DNA from: a bacterium
GTDB lineage: Bacteria; DUMJ01
NCBI GenBank assembly: GCA_012839925.1
Contig: DUMJ01000064.1
Span: forward strand, 1 to 54,059
DNA: 54,059 nt
Direction: 5' to 3'
The position numbers and the translations under genes are program-made. A model generated the notes under the pieces. That model was not told where the DNA came from. It did no database searches and worked only from the letters and a program-made list of their open reading frames with translations. Shown one piece after another: positions 9,332 to 18,133 of the stretch (its first letter is position 1; each line of letters starts with the position of its first letter).

Positions 9332-10275
9332 TCTGAAACCTCCCCAGAAGAGAATAAAGATATATTCTTTTCAGTAATAGTAATAAAAGCGTCTTCTAAA
9401 CTCATCTCTCTTTTTCTTATCTCTTTAAGATTTCCACCAATAGCGGATACGAAGTTTACCAGGTCTCCACGATAATCTTTGTCAGCTTTAACCCTTACCA
9501 GATATTTACCATCTTCTTTAGTAACACTATTCACAAACGAAAGTGATTCTAATCTCTTCTCCGCTTCCACGTCGAAATTATCGACCTCTAATTCTATCTC
9601 TACCTCACTTGAAAGTTTCTTTCTCAAGTTTTCCATAGTATCTTCCGCTACTAATCTGCCTTTATTCATTATTCCGACTCTGTGTGAGATACGTTCTACC
9701 TCTGATAATATATGTGAAGACATAAATACTGTTCTACCCCTTTGGTTCTCTTCGAGTATGAGGTCTCTCACCTCTCTTATTCCGGTTGGATCAAGACCTG
9801 AAACTGGCTCATCAAGAATAAGCAGTTCAGGATCATTCAACAAAGCTCTCACAAAACCTATCTTCTGCTGCATTCCCCTGGAATAATGTCCAAGGAGGTC
9901 ATCTTTCCTGTCATACAGGTCTACCTTGTGCAGTAACTCCTCTATCTTCTCTTTCTTGTTTTTTACGTTATAGATGTCACAGAAAAATGAGAGATATTCG
10001 TAGGCGGTCATATCTTCATAGAGATATTGAACCTCTGAGACTACCCCTACTCTTCTCTTTATTCCAAAATAATCACTGTACAGGTCCTTGTTGAACACCA
10101 GAATCTTACCACTGGTCGGTTTTAAAATACCAAGGATCATCATAATAGTGGTAGTCTTCCCTGCCCCATTCGGACCCAAAAAGCCATATATTTCTCCTGG
10201 TTCTACCGATATACTGAGGTCTTTTACCGCTTCAACTTTTTCATACTTTTTGCAGAGATTCTCTGTCCTGATCAT
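9328..10275 (-). CDS. ABC transporter ATP-binding protein (CcmA/NatA type)
   Basis: 315 residues. Walker A GPNGAGKTTT near 36-45, Q-loop replaced region VVSEVQYLYEDMTAYEYL, signature YSRGMQQKIGFVRAL (S-R-G-M-Q instead of the usual L-S-G-G-Q, as in many NatA/GldA proteins), Walker B LLILDEPVSGLDP and switch His in MSSHILSEVERI. The C-terminal 90 residues form the extra domain usual in exporter ATPases of this group. It is the first gene after the promoter at 10305-10333 and overlaps the permease by four bases. Confidence 0.92.
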   Translation of the reverse strand: MIRTENLCKKYEKVEAVKDLSISVEPGEIYGFLGPNGAGKTTTIMMILGILKPTSGKILVFNKDLYSDYFGIKRRVGVVSEVQYLYEDMTAYEYLSFFCDIYNVKNKKEKIEELLHKVDLYDRKDDLLGHYSRGMQQKIGFVRALLNDPELLILDEPVSGLDPTGIREVRDLILEENQRGRTVFMSSHILSEVERISHRVGIMNKGRLVAEDTMENLRKKLSSEVEIELEVDNFDVEAEKRLESLSFVNSVTKEDGKYLVRVKADKDYRGDLVNFVSAIGGNLKEIRKREMSLEDAFITITEKNISLFSSGEVSE

Positions 10276-10304
10276 CCATTCCCTCCTTCCCTCTAAATGA
10301 GTTA

Positions 10305-10333
10305 AATATACTATAATAAGAATGAATTTTCAA
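10305..10333 (-). promoter_or_regulatory. Promoter of the ABC-rpsI-efp-acc-mtn operon
   Basis: Reading the minus strand: -35 TTGAAA at 10333-10328, a 17-base spacer, -10 TATATT at 10310-10305, then about 30 bases to the ABC ATPase start with AGGGAGGG as ribosome site. This is the only clear promoter seen between here and mtnA. Confidence 0.65.
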
Positions 10334-10343
10334 CAGCAAAAGA

Positions 10344-11012
10344 TTATGCCTCCTGCATCTTTCTCATTATTTCAAGCCTGTACTGCTCAGAGCTTAAGCC
10401 ATTTATAGCTTCCAACTCAGACTCCGTAAATAACTTCAGAGTCCCTATTATCCTACTGGCCAGAAAAGACTTGGCAGTATCTTCAGCAACCTCTGCCTTA
10501 TAACACGCCTCTCTCAAGTTTGTACCAACTGTAACCACCCCATGATTTCTGAGCAGTATCACATCAGCCTCCTTAACTTTCTCTTCAACAGCTCTGGCCA
10601 GGACGTCTGTAGTTGGGAGTATATAGTCAAGAATAGCAGGTTTACCTAACAGGGCAACCGAATCAGGTGTAAATGGCTGTATCATTCCTCCTGCACTTAT
10701 AATTCCTACAAGGATAGGGGGGTGGACATGAACTATTGCCCTTATATCTGACCTTACCCTGTAGCATCTGAGATGCATAAGTACCTCTGATGATGGCTTC
10801 AGAGGAAACTCATCCAGAATTTTTCCGGTGCTTATCTCTACAGGAACATAATCTTCTTCTGTAGCATCGGCTATAGAATATCCACTTGGAGAGATAAACA
10901 TGGTATCACCTACTCTAGCGCTGATATTCCCTCCAGCTGCCACAACCAGTCCATTATCTACCAGTCTTTTCCCCCACTTTACTAACTGAGCTCTTATATC
11001 TACATCATTCAT
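10344..11012 (-). CDS. Class II aldolase/adducin family protein (fuculose-phosphate aldolase-like)
   Basis: 222 residues. Zinc-dependent retro-aldol enzyme family that splits ketose-1-phosphates into DHAP and an aldehyde. Zinc ligands and catalytic Glu are visible: SSEVLMHL (Glu), HVHPP (two His) near 95-99, and LLRNHGVVTVG (third His) near 155. N-terminal WGKRLVDNGLVVAAGGNISARV is the phosphate-binding segment of the family. Good ribosome site (AAAGGAGAAA) before the ATG. It follows the zinc dehydrogenase by 17 bases in a small operon. Substrate could be fuculose-1-P, ribulose-1-P-type sugars, or methylthioribulose-1-P/deoxyribulose-1-P given mtnP and mtnA nearby; the last is inference. Confidence 0.85.
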   Translation of the reverse strand: MNDVDIRAQLVKWGKRLVDNGLVVAAGGNISARVGDTMFISPSGYSIADATEEDYVPVEISTGKILDEFPLKPSSEVLMHLRCYRVRSDIRAIVHVHPPILVGIISAGGMIQPFTPDSVALLGKPAILDYILPTTDVLARAVEEKVKEADVILLRNHGVVTVGTNLREACYKAEVAEDTAKSFLASRIIGTLKLFTESELEAINGLSSEQYRLEIMRKMQEA

Positions 11013-11029
11013 TTGATCTTTCTCCTTTC

Positions 11030-12067
11030 CTATGGTTTTATTATTACTTTTAACGCTTCTCCCTGTCTTACAAGTTCAATACCCTTTACCAAATCCTCTA
11101 AGGGCAAGGTATGAGTTATAAGCTTTTCCAGATTAACCCTGCCACTGGATAATAGTACCGCTGCTTCATAGTAATTATATCGATTAGATGCATATGCACC
11201 AAAGATAGAGACCTCATTATAGTGAACTATATTACTGTTCAACGTTATGGTAGCACGATCTCCGGGCAAGCCACCAAAGAAACTTATTCTACCCCTTTTA
11301 GCTACCATCTGCAGGGCTTGTTCTTGAGCCTGACCTGAAGGTGCTGCCGTTATTACTACATCTGCTCCGATACCACCGGTCTCTTTCCTTACCAGATCTA
11401 CCAGGTCCTCCTTAGAAGAATCGACAAATATATCAGCACCAAAGGGTTTAGCCATCTCCAATCGTTTTGCCTGAATATCTGCCAGGATTATCTTACTTGC
11501 ACCTTTAGCTCTTGCCACAGCAGTATGCATACAACCAATAGGACCAGACCCGATTACAACCACAGTATCGGTAAAACCTATATTGAGATATTCCTGTCCA
11601 TTTAACACACATGAGAGTGGTTCTATAAGAGCAGATCCCTCTAAACTTGCATTGGATGGCAGTTTTATAACATTTCCCTGTCTTACTGCCTCCTGGGGTA
11701 GTATCATATACTCTGCAAATCCACCCGGGAAATTATATCCTATAGCCCTGAAGCTGGAACATAGATTTACTTTACCGGAGATACAATACTTGCAATGTCC
11801 GCATCCAACAGGGGTTACCACTGTGATTTTTTCTCCAACATCGTAACCTTCTATACCACTGCCAATCTCTGCAATAGTACCTACGATCTCATGCCCGATT
11901 ACCTGTGGTGGTTTTACATTATGATGCCCGGAATAATAGATTCTTACATCTGTACCACATACCGCGCATGCTTCTACCTTAATAAGCATCTCACCCTCTT
12001 TGGGTGATGGGATTGGAACATCTTCTAATCTCATATCTTGAGGTCCATAAAAAACCTGCGCCTTCAT
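11030..12067 (-). CDS. Zinc-containing medium-chain alcohol/polyol dehydrogenase
   Basis: NAD(P)-dependent dehydrogenase of the medium-chain family, 345 residues. Catalytic zinc region CAVCGTDVRIYYSGH and GHEIVGTIAEIG near 38-70; structural zinc loop CGHCKYCISGKVNLC near 93-107; Rossmann motif VVIGSGPIGCMH near 170; acidic end of beta-2 LADIQAKR suggests NAD rather than NADP. ATG at 12067 is preferred (AGGTG nine bases upstream); a GTG at 12079 overlapping the previous stop is possible but lacks a ribosome site. Placed between an RNase H gene and a class II aldolase, it may reduce the aldehyde released by the aldolase, or oxidise a sugar alcohol (threonine/sorbitol dehydrogenase-like). Confidence 0.85.
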   Translation of the reverse strand: MKAQVFYGPQDMRLEDVPIPSPKEGEMLIKVEACAVCGTDVRIYYSGHHNVKPPQVIGHEIVGTIAEIGSGIEGYDVGEKITVVTPVGCGHCKYCISGKVNLCSSFRAIGYNFPGGFAEYMILPQEAVRQGNVIKLPSNASLEGSALIEPLSCVLNGQEYLNIGFTDTVVVIGSGPIGCMHTAVARAKGASKIILADIQAKRLEMAKPFGADIFVDSSKEDLVDLVRKETGGIGADVVITAAPSGQAQEQALQMVAKRGRISFFGGLPGDRATITLNSNIVHYNEVSIFGAYASNRYNYYEAAVLLSSGRVNLEKLITHTLPLEDLVKGIELVRQGEALKVIIKP

Positions 12068-12075
12068 TACACTCT

Positions 12076-12996
12076 TCACCTGCCTTTAATATTTATAGAA
12101 TTTTCTATCTCTCTTATCGTCCTGAAAGTCCTCTTTACAAACCATGGCCAGCTCTTATAAGAACTATACCATTCTCCCAGCCACTCTAATATCCTTTTAT
12201 CTCCTGTATTCCCGGTTCCAAGGATACCAATCTCTCTAAGCTCTTCAGATCTTATCCACTTGGCAATAACTGATGCCACCCTGGTTTCAAGGTATCTATC
12301 CTCAGACCTGCTAACAGCTATTACTTCTGCCCCGTTATCCTCCAATTTATGGAGGAATTGCTCTAATACTTTACCTATCCTGTAATCATCTATTATTATT
12401 CTGCAATCATCCAGTCCTACATCTATATTAGACAGTAATCTCTCGAGAATTCTTCTGTATCTCTCATCCATAATAAGGTTTATACTCTTATCTATTTCAG
12501 AAGGCAGTATCTTATCTTCTGCAAATAATAATCCTTCATCCTTAAATTTCTCTATATTTTTATATATATCTTCCCAGTACTCTATGTTATGACTGTGCTT
12601 TGTGTCCACGTTATCTAAAGCAATGTCCAATCTGCAAAATATAGACCTAGGGAATGCCACCCCTACCAGTACGATACTGCCAATAACTTCTCCCTTCCCC
12701 ACCTCATCAACCCCAATTAATATGTCTTTATCCGGCAATACATATCTCGAACCCGCTATCTGGTCTATAACCTCTTTTAACTCTTTAAACTCATCCTCTT
12801 TATCTATACAGTAAGAGAAAAATAATGTCCCGGTAGTATAAAAGATACAGGTAAATCCTTCTGATTTTATTCTCCATAACTCTTTAGAAGACCTGGCTAT
12901 TTCTTTTCTCCATCCTCTTTCCAGAAGAAGACCCTCTATCTTTTTCCCCAGATCGATTTCTATATCTCTCCAGCTATAGCTCTTAATCTTATTCAT
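12076..12996 (-). CDS. Type 2 ribonuclease H (RNase HII/HIII-like) with N-terminal binding domain
   Basis: 306 residues. The C-terminal two thirds carry the type 2 RNase H core: GVDEVGKGEVIGSIV near 100 (Asp-Glu pair of the DEDD site), IIDDYRIGKVLEQF near 205 (third acid), and TRVASVIAKWIRSEEL near 235. The N-terminal 95 residues include EGFTCIFYTTGTLFFSY, like the TBP-like substrate-binding domain of RNase HIII (rnhC). The motif is intermediate: DEVGKG rather than DEVGTG (HIII) or DEAGRG (HII), so I leave the symbol blank. The ATG has no ribosome site; TATAAT ends seven bases before it, suggesting a leaderless mRNA. The dehydrogenase follows immediately. Confidence 0.78.
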   Translation of the reverse strand: MNKIKSYSWRDIEIDLGKKIEGLLLERGWRKEIARSSKELWRIKSEGFTCIFYTTGTLFFSYCIDKEDEFKELKEVIDQIAGSRYVLPDKDILIGVDEVGKGEVIGSIVLVGVAFPRSIFCRLDIALDNVDTKHSHNIEYWEDIYKNIEKFKDEGLLFAEDKILPSEIDKSINLIMDERYRRILERLLSNIDVGLDDCRIIIDDYRIGKVLEQFLHKLEDNGAEVIAVSRSEDRYLETRVASVIAKWIRSEELREIGILGTGNTGDKRILEWLGEWYSSYKSWPWFVKRTFRTIREIENSINIKGR

Positions 12997-13003
12997 TCTA
13001 CTA

Positions 13004-13009
13004 ATTATA
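13004..13009 (-). promoter_or_regulatory. -10 box for the RNase H gene, leaderless start
   Basis: Minus-strand TATAAT at 13009-13004, seven bases before the ATG at 12996. The -35 region is poor. No Shine-Dalgarno sequence is possible in this spacing. Confidence 0.5.
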
Positions 13010-13032
13010 TCACAGGGTATAAGAATTAATAC

Positions 13033-14856
13033 CTAATCAGAGAGGGGAACTGGCTGAACACCTTTTAACGCCTGACTCATAAATTTCCCCCATATAGATG
13101 CTGGAAATGTCCCTCCTGTTACTCCATTCATAGGTGTATTATTATCATTTCCCAGCCATACACAGGTAGTATACTGTTTGGTAAAACCAACAAACCAGGC
13201 ATCCCTGTAATCACTGGTGGTCCCTGTCTTTCCTGCACAGGGATGACCACAGTTAGCCCTTTTACCTGTCCCATATTCCACCACTTTCTCCAGCATTCTG
13301 GTAATTGTCCTGGCGACGTCTTCATCTATAATCCTTGAAGGTGTTACATCAGCCTTATAGAGTGTTTTACCCTCCCTATCCAGGATAACCTTGATAGCTA
13401 CAGGTTTAATCAAAATACCTTCGTTAGCCCAGACAGAAAAAGCCTGAGCCATTTGTAAAGGGGTTACCCCCCGGGTTATACCTCCTAAAGCTAGGGCTAG
13501 ATTCCTATCCAGGTTGTAATCTAAAGGTAAGCCCATCTCTATACAGAGTTGCAGCACCTTATCCACCTTTACCTTCTGTAATAATTTTATGGCAGGTATA
13601 TTTATAGAATATGCCAGCGCATCTTCTAATGTCATAGCTCCTCTAAAGGTCCTGTCATAATTCTGAGGTGTCCACCATTTATTACCGACCTTGTAACTTA
13701 CCTTCTCATCGATTATTATATCATCAGGTTTCCATCCCTCCTCAATCGCCACAGTATATACAAAGGGCTTAAAAGCAGACCCAGGCTGTCTATAGGCCTG
13801 TACCGCTCTGTTGAACTGGCTTTCTTTATAATTTGCCCCACCTACCATAGCCCTTATATAGCCGGTCTTATTCTCTATAACGATTATTGCTCCCTGAGAT
13901 ACATTATAACTTTTAGCTTCCTCTAACCCAGACCTTAATACATCCTCAGCTATTTTCTGCAGGTCTAAATCTAGTGTTGTATATATATTCAATCCATTTT
14001 TCTCTATATCTTTAAGCCCCAGACCATTCTTAACGATATACAATACATAATCTACAAAGTAAGGGGCTTTCCATAAACTTTCCTTACTAGTTGGAAATTT
14101 CAGTTCTGTTTTAAGCGCCCTTTCATATTCTTCTTCATCTATAAATCCAAGCTGAAGCATCTTTCCGAGGACAATCTTCTGCCTGGATATAGCCATCTCT
14201 TTATTTTTAAGTGGAGAATAATTCTCTGGAGACCTGATCAAACCAGCCAGGAGGGCACATTCAGCAAGATTGAGGTTCTTTACAGACTTTCCAAAGTATG
14301 TTTTTGATGCCGATTCTACTCCATAGCAGCCTTCACCAAAATATATTATATTCAAATATAGATGCAGGATCTCTTCTTTGGATAGAGTAGTTTCTATTCT
14401 AAGTGCTAGAAGGATTTCCATTATCTTACGGGATGGCGTTTTCTCCAGGGTTAAAAATACATTTCTGGCAAGCTGTTGAGTGATGGTACTGCCACCTTCT
14501 CTAAGTTCACCATATTTTAAGTCCCTGTACAGTGCTCTTGCTATCCCTCTTAAGTCTATCCCGGTGTGGGAATAGAACCTCTCATCCTCAATAGCAACCA
14601 CCGCATCCATAAGATATTCAGGGATATCTTTTGCCGGGACTATTATTCTTTTTTCAGAATAAAGCTCTGCAAGAGGCTTAGCCTTAGCATCATAGATTGT
14701 TGTTTTTACAGGTGGATTATAGTATAGAAGAGTTGACGGATCAGGTAAGTTTGGAAGATACTGAACTATAACTACTATAGTAAATATGGAGACAATGATG
14801 ATAAGGAGAAGAACAACAGTAATCAGAGAGAGGAAAAATGTCTTTAATGCCCTCAT
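13033..14856 (-). CDS. Penicillin-binding protein 1A (bifunctional transglycosylase/transpeptidase)
   Basis: Class A PBP polymerising and cross-linking peptidoglycan; 607 residues, a short member. One N-terminal membrane anchor (FFLSLITVVLLLIIIVSIFTIVVIV). GT51 domain: EDERFYSHTGIDLRGIARA near 95 (catalytic Glu), GGSTITQQLARN near 125, and LNIIYFGEGCYGVESASKTYFGK. Transpeptidase domain: SxxK in RQPGSAFKPFVY near 365, SxN in YSINIPA near 430, KTG in CAGKTGTTSDYRDAWFVGFT near 540. No extra C-terminal domain. It follows gcvPB by one base, which looks like operon packing rather than a functional link. Shows that the organism has a peptidoglycan wall. Confidence 0.95.
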   Translation of the reverse strand: MRALKTFFLSLITVVLLLIIIVSIFTIVVIVQYLPNLPDPSTLLYYNPPVKTTIYDAKAKPLAELYSEKRIIVPAKDIPEYLMDAVVAIEDERFYSHTGIDLRGIARALYRDLKYGELREGGSTITQQLARNVFLTLEKTPSRKIMEILLALRIETTLSKEEILHLYLNIIYFGEGCYGVESASKTYFGKSVKNLNLAECALLAGLIRSPENYSPLKNKEMAISRQKIVLGKMLQLGFIDEEEYERALKTELKFPTSKESLWKAPYFVDYVLYIVKNGLGLKDIEKNGLNIYTTLDLDLQKIAEDVLRSGLEEAKSYNVSQGAIIVIENKTGYIRAMVGGANYKESQFNRAVQAYRQPGSAFKPFVYTVAIEEGWKPDDIIIDEKVSYKVGNKWWTPQNYDRTFRGAMTLEDALAYSINIPAIKLLQKVKVDKVLQLCIEMGLPLDYNLDRNLALALGGITRGVTPLQMAQAFSVWANEGILIKPVAIKVILDREGKTLYKADVTPSRIIDEDVARTITRMLEKVVEYGTGKRANCGHPCAGKTGTTSDYRDAWFVGFTKQYTTCVWLGNDNNTPMNGVTGGTFPASIWGKFMSQALKGVQPVPLSD

Positions 14857-14857
14857 A

Positions 14858-16282
14858 TTACCATCTGACTCTTAACATTCTGGATGCCTTTGCCTCGTCT
14901 ACTCTTTTTACCCGGTGACTTCTGGGAGATTCTTTTACAAGAGACGGATCAGATTCTGCAGTATCCAGTATCTCTTTTAAAGCCTCGACAAATCTGTCCA
15001 ATGTATCTAGAGATTCTGTCTCTGTAGGTTCTATCATAATGGCTTCCTCTACTATTAGAGGAAAGTATACGGTTGGTGGATGGAACCCTTTATCAATCAG
15101 AGCTTTAGCGATATCTAATGCCCTTATCCCTCTATTTTTGAGAAATTTCAAAGAGGCTACAAACTCATGTTTACACAGCCTTTTATAAGGTATATCCAGA
15201 ATTTCACTTAACCTCTCCTGTAAATAATTGGCATTTAAAGTTGCCATTTCAGCTATAGACCTCAGATTTTCTCTTCCAAGCAACCTTATATAACAATACG
15301 CCTTGACCAGAACGGTAAAATTTCCATAGAAACATTTTATCTTTCCTATAGACTTTGGAAGGTTGTAATCTAACGTGTAACAATTATCACCGTGGATAAC
15401 TCTTGGAATCGGTAAAAACGGAGCAAGGTATTCTTTTACCCCTACAGATCCAGACCCCGGTCCTCCTCCACCGTGAGGTGTTGAAAATGTCTTATGTAAA
15501 TTCAAATGAACAATATCAAACCCCATATCGCCAGGCCTGGTAATACCGATTATTCCATTAAGATTCGCCCCATCATAGTATAAAAGCCCGCCGGCATTAT
15601 GGGTTAACCTGGCTATCTCTTCTATATCCTCTTCAAATAAACCCAAGGTATTTGGGTTTGTAAGCATAATAAGGGCAAGGTCCTCATTCAGATAAGGTTG
15701 AATAGCAGAAGGAGAGATAAGCCCTCTTTTATCTGACTTCACTTCTACCACATTGAAACCAGCCATAGCAGCACTGGCGGGGTTAGTACCATGTGCAGAA
15801 TCTGGAACTATTACCAGGTTCCTTCTCTCTTTTCTGTCATCAAAGTAAGCTTTAGCTATGAAGAGTCCTGTTAACTCACCATGGGCTCCTGCAGACGGGT
15901 GAAGAGTAAACTCATACATACCCGTTATCTCAGATAGCAGTCTTTCAAGCTCATACATAATCTGTAATGCTCCCTGAGCATACTCCTCATCCATATAAGG
16001 ATGGATGTCTACAAACTCATCCAGCTCAGCTAAAGCCTCATTTATTTTGGGATTATACTTCATAGAGCAAGAACCAAGAGGATAAAAATTATTATCAATT
16101 CCATAGTTCAGAGCCGATAGATTTGTAAAATGCCTGACCACTTCAGGTTCACTCAGACCTGGGAAGTTTTTTAAATCTGTCTTCCTTATAAGATTCTCAG
16201 GGATACCTAATTCAGTTTCAGGTGGGTCTACATATCTGGTTGATCTTGACTTTCTTTCCTCAAAGAGAGATCTTTCTAACAT
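14858..16282 (-). CDS. gcvPB: Glycine dehydrogenase (decarboxylating) subunit 2
   Basis: PLP-binding half of the split P protein; with GcvPA it decarboxylates glycine and loads aminomethyl on GcvH. 474 residues, normal. PLP Lys lies in HLNLHKTFSTPHGGGGPGSG near 255-275; other marks are YPLGSCSMKYNPKIN near 65-80, HPSAGAHGELTG, and DSAHGTNPASAAMAGF. Its start overlaps gcvPA by 23 bases. gcvT and lipoate/Lpd genes are not in the window. Confidence 0.96.
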   Translation of the reverse strand: MLERSLFEERKSRSTRYVDPPETELGIPENLIRKTDLKNFPGLSEPEVVRHFTNLSALNYGIDNNFYPLGSCSMKYNPKINEALAELDEFVDIHPYMDEEYAQGALQIMYELERLLSEITGMYEFTLHPSAGAHGELTGLFIAKAYFDDRKERRNLVIVPDSAHGTNPASAAMAGFNVVEVKSDKRGLISPSAIQPYLNEDLALIMLTNPNTLGLFEEDIEEIARLTHNAGGLLYYDGANLNGIIGITRPGDMGFDIVHLNLHKTFSTPHGGGGPGSGSVGVKEYLAPFLPIPRVIHGDNCYTLDYNLPKSIGKIKCFYGNFTVLVKAYCYIRLLGRENLRSIAEMATLNANYLQERLSEILDIPYKRLCKHEFVASLKFLKNRGIRALDIAKALIDKGFHPPTVYFPLIVEEAIMIEPTETESLDTLDRFVEALKEILDTAESDPSLVKESPRSHRVKRVDEAKASRMLRVRW

Positions 16283-17600
16283 ATGGCTTAATCTCCTCTA
16301 TAAGAGTATATATATCATCTTTTCTGTTAATCTCAGTAAATGTAACCAGAATAGACCTGTCTAATTCAGGATACCACCTTGAGATATCAAGGGTTAATAT
16401 ATTCTTATCTTTCAAGATGTTCCTCACCTTAGAGGATGGACTGTCCAGAGAGATTAAAAACTCATTGAAAAAAGGACCATCAAAGTAACTCCCAAGCTCT
16501 TTATACGCAAGATCAGCCAGATGATGATTGAGCAGTGCTAAATCTTTCAATCCATCCTTCCCAAGCAGAGATAAATATATGGCAACCTTTATCGCACAGA
16601 GTGCTTCATTAGAGCATATATTTGAGGTAGCTGAAGCACGTCTTATGTGCTGTTCTCTTGTCTGCAGGACAAATGCATATGATACTCTTCCTTCGGCATC
16701 TTCAGTCATCCCTACTATCCTGCCCGGTAGTCTCCGAATATACTTCATACTAGTAGCCAGAAAGCCTGCCGAAGGACCTCCAAATCTCATACCCAGACCA
16801 AATGATTGCAGGTCACCACAAGCTATATCCGCATTATACTCTCCAGGGGGCTTTATCAGGGCAAGTGACAATGGTTCAACTATTACCGGTATAAGAAAGG
16901 CATCTCTACTGTGAACCAGTGGTTCAAACAGGTCCGGGTCCTCTATGACTCCAAAGAAATTTGGAGTCTGAAAAATGAGACAGGCAGAGTCATCTAAAAG
17001 GTTATCAAGAGATTCCAATGATAATCTCCCAGAATCCCCATCAAAAGGTACTTCCACGATATTTATTCCTCTGGCTTTGGCGTACGTATTCAGAACCATC
17101 CTGTATTCAGGATGCAAGGACCTGCCTACCAGTACTTTATTTTTCTTTGTAATGCTGCAAGCCATAAACATCGCTTCTGCAGTTGCAGTGGCTCCATCAT
17201 ACATGGTATCATTTGTCACTTCCATCTGCAAAAGATCACAGATCAACGTCTGAAATTCAAAGAAGGTCTGTAATGTGCCTTGACTTAATTCAGCCTGATA
17301 TGGAGTATATGATGTGTAGAACTCCTGTCTATGACTAATTTCATTTAATGCCTGTGGGACGAAATGTCTATAGCATCCCCCACCCAAAAACCATAGAAAA
17401 TCCTCTGACGTTTTATTTAAGTTACTTATTTCTCTTATAATTCTAGTCAGCTCTATCTCGTTAATACTTCCAGGTATATCTATCTCTTTATTGAGTTTTA
17501 GATTATCCGGTATATCCGAGAAAAGTTGATCGACGGAATCCAAACCTAAAGCTTCAAGCATATGTCTTATATCTTCCGGGAGATGTGGGATATAATCCAT
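16260..17600 (-). CDS. gcvPA: Glycine dehydrogenase (decarboxylating) subunit 1
   Basis: Non-PLP-binding half of the split P protein. 446 residues, full length. Family features: FLGGGCYRHFVPQALNEI near 68-85, YTSYTPYQAELSQGTLQTFFEFQT, MYDGATATAEAMFMA, and the glycine-rich GLGMRFGGPSAGFLATS near 270. One-base overlap with gcvH (stop TAA / start ATG share a T). Confidence 0.96.
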   Translation of the reverse strand: MDYIPHLPEDIRHMLEALGLDSVDQLFSDIPDNLKLNKEIDIPGSINEIELTRIIREISNLNKTSEDFLWFLGGGCYRHFVPQALNEISHRQEFYTSYTPYQAELSQGTLQTFFEFQTLICDLLQMEVTNDTMYDGATATAEAMFMACSITKKNKVLVGRSLHPEYRMVLNTYAKARGINIVEVPFDGDSGRLSLESLDNLLDDSACLIFQTPNFFGVIEDPDLFEPLVHSRDAFLIPVIVEPLSLALIKPPGEYNADIACGDLQSFGLGMRFGGPSAGFLATSMKYIRRLPGRIVGMTEDAEGRVSYAFVLQTREQHIRRASATSNICSNEALCAIKVAIYLSLLGKDGLKDLALLNHHLADLAYKELGSYFDGPFFNEFLISLDSPSSKVRNILKDKNILTLDISRWYPELDRSILVTFTEINRKDDIYTLIEEIKPYVRKISL

Positions 17601-17977
17601 TACTCTCTGATTAGCTCCTCATAAGCGGCAGAAGATAGAAGTTTCTCAACTTCAGATGGATCTTCAATTTTAACCTTTATAAGCCAGCTCTCTCCATAGG
17701 GATCATCAGGAAGGGTCTCCGGTGAACTCCTGGCAGACTCATTTACATCTTCAACTATACCTGAAACTGGAGCTATAAGATCAACAGCTGCTTTTACCGA
17801 TTCTATAACACCGAATGGCTCTCCCTGCTTTATCCTAGTCCCTATCTCAGGCAATTCAATATAAACCACATCGGCAAGTTTTTCAAAACCATACTGAGTA
17901 ACACCTATTATTCCATATTCACCATCTATCCTTATCCACTCGTGAGTATCAGTAAACTTAATATCCTCTGGGATCAT
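17600..17977 (-). CDS. gcvH: Glycine cleavage system H protein
   Basis: Lipoyl carrier of the glycine cleavage system. 125 residues: FTDTHEWIRIDGEYGIIGVTQYGFEKLADVVYIELP, then the lipoyl motif GVIESVKAAVDLIAPVSG with modified Lys near 64, and the LPDDPYGESWLIKVK end. AGGAGGATTAAT precedes the ATG. First gene of gcvH-gcvPA-gcvPB. I looked for a glycine riboswitch in the 150 bases upstream and saw none. Confidence 0.97.
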   Translation of the reverse strand: MIPEDIKFTDTHEWIRIDGEYGIIGVTQYGFEKLADVVYIELPEIGTRIKQGEPFGVIESVKAAVDLIAPVSGIVEDVNESARSSPETLPDDPYGESWLIKVKIEDPSEVEKLLSSAAYEELIRE

Positions 17978-18016
17978 AATTAATCCTCCTAGTCAATCAT
18001 TTTCTTTACAGAGATA

Positions 18017-18022
18017 ATTATA
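18017..18022 (-). promoter_or_regulatory. -10 box for gcvH
   Basis: Minus-strand TATAAT at 18022-18017 in the context TGTTATAATTATC, about 40 bases before the gcvH start. The -35 region (TTCATC at 18-base spacing) is weak, which may mean an activator is needed. Confidence 0.5.
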
Positions 18023-18057
18023 ACATATCAGCATCTTTTAGATGAAGCTTGCGTATC

Positions 18058-18086
18058 TTGCCAAAAAACAGGGTGTGCTATATAAT
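18058..18086 (+). promoter_or_regulatory. Promoter of the small-membrane-protein/DUF4438/queT operon
   Basis: Plus strand: TTGCCA at 18058-18063, 17-base spacer, TATAAT at 18081-18086. Divergent from the gcvH promoter, about 48 bases upstream of the first gene. Confidence 0.7.
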
Positions 18087-18133
18087 TCACTCGTGGGGTG
18101 GGGATTTTTAGAAGAGGAAGGGGGTGAGATGAG

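Noticed and set aside
17978..18133. Glycine riboswitch upstream of gcvH
   Set aside because: The 150-base gap holds only two divergent promoters; none of the conserved tandem aptamer pieces were seen.
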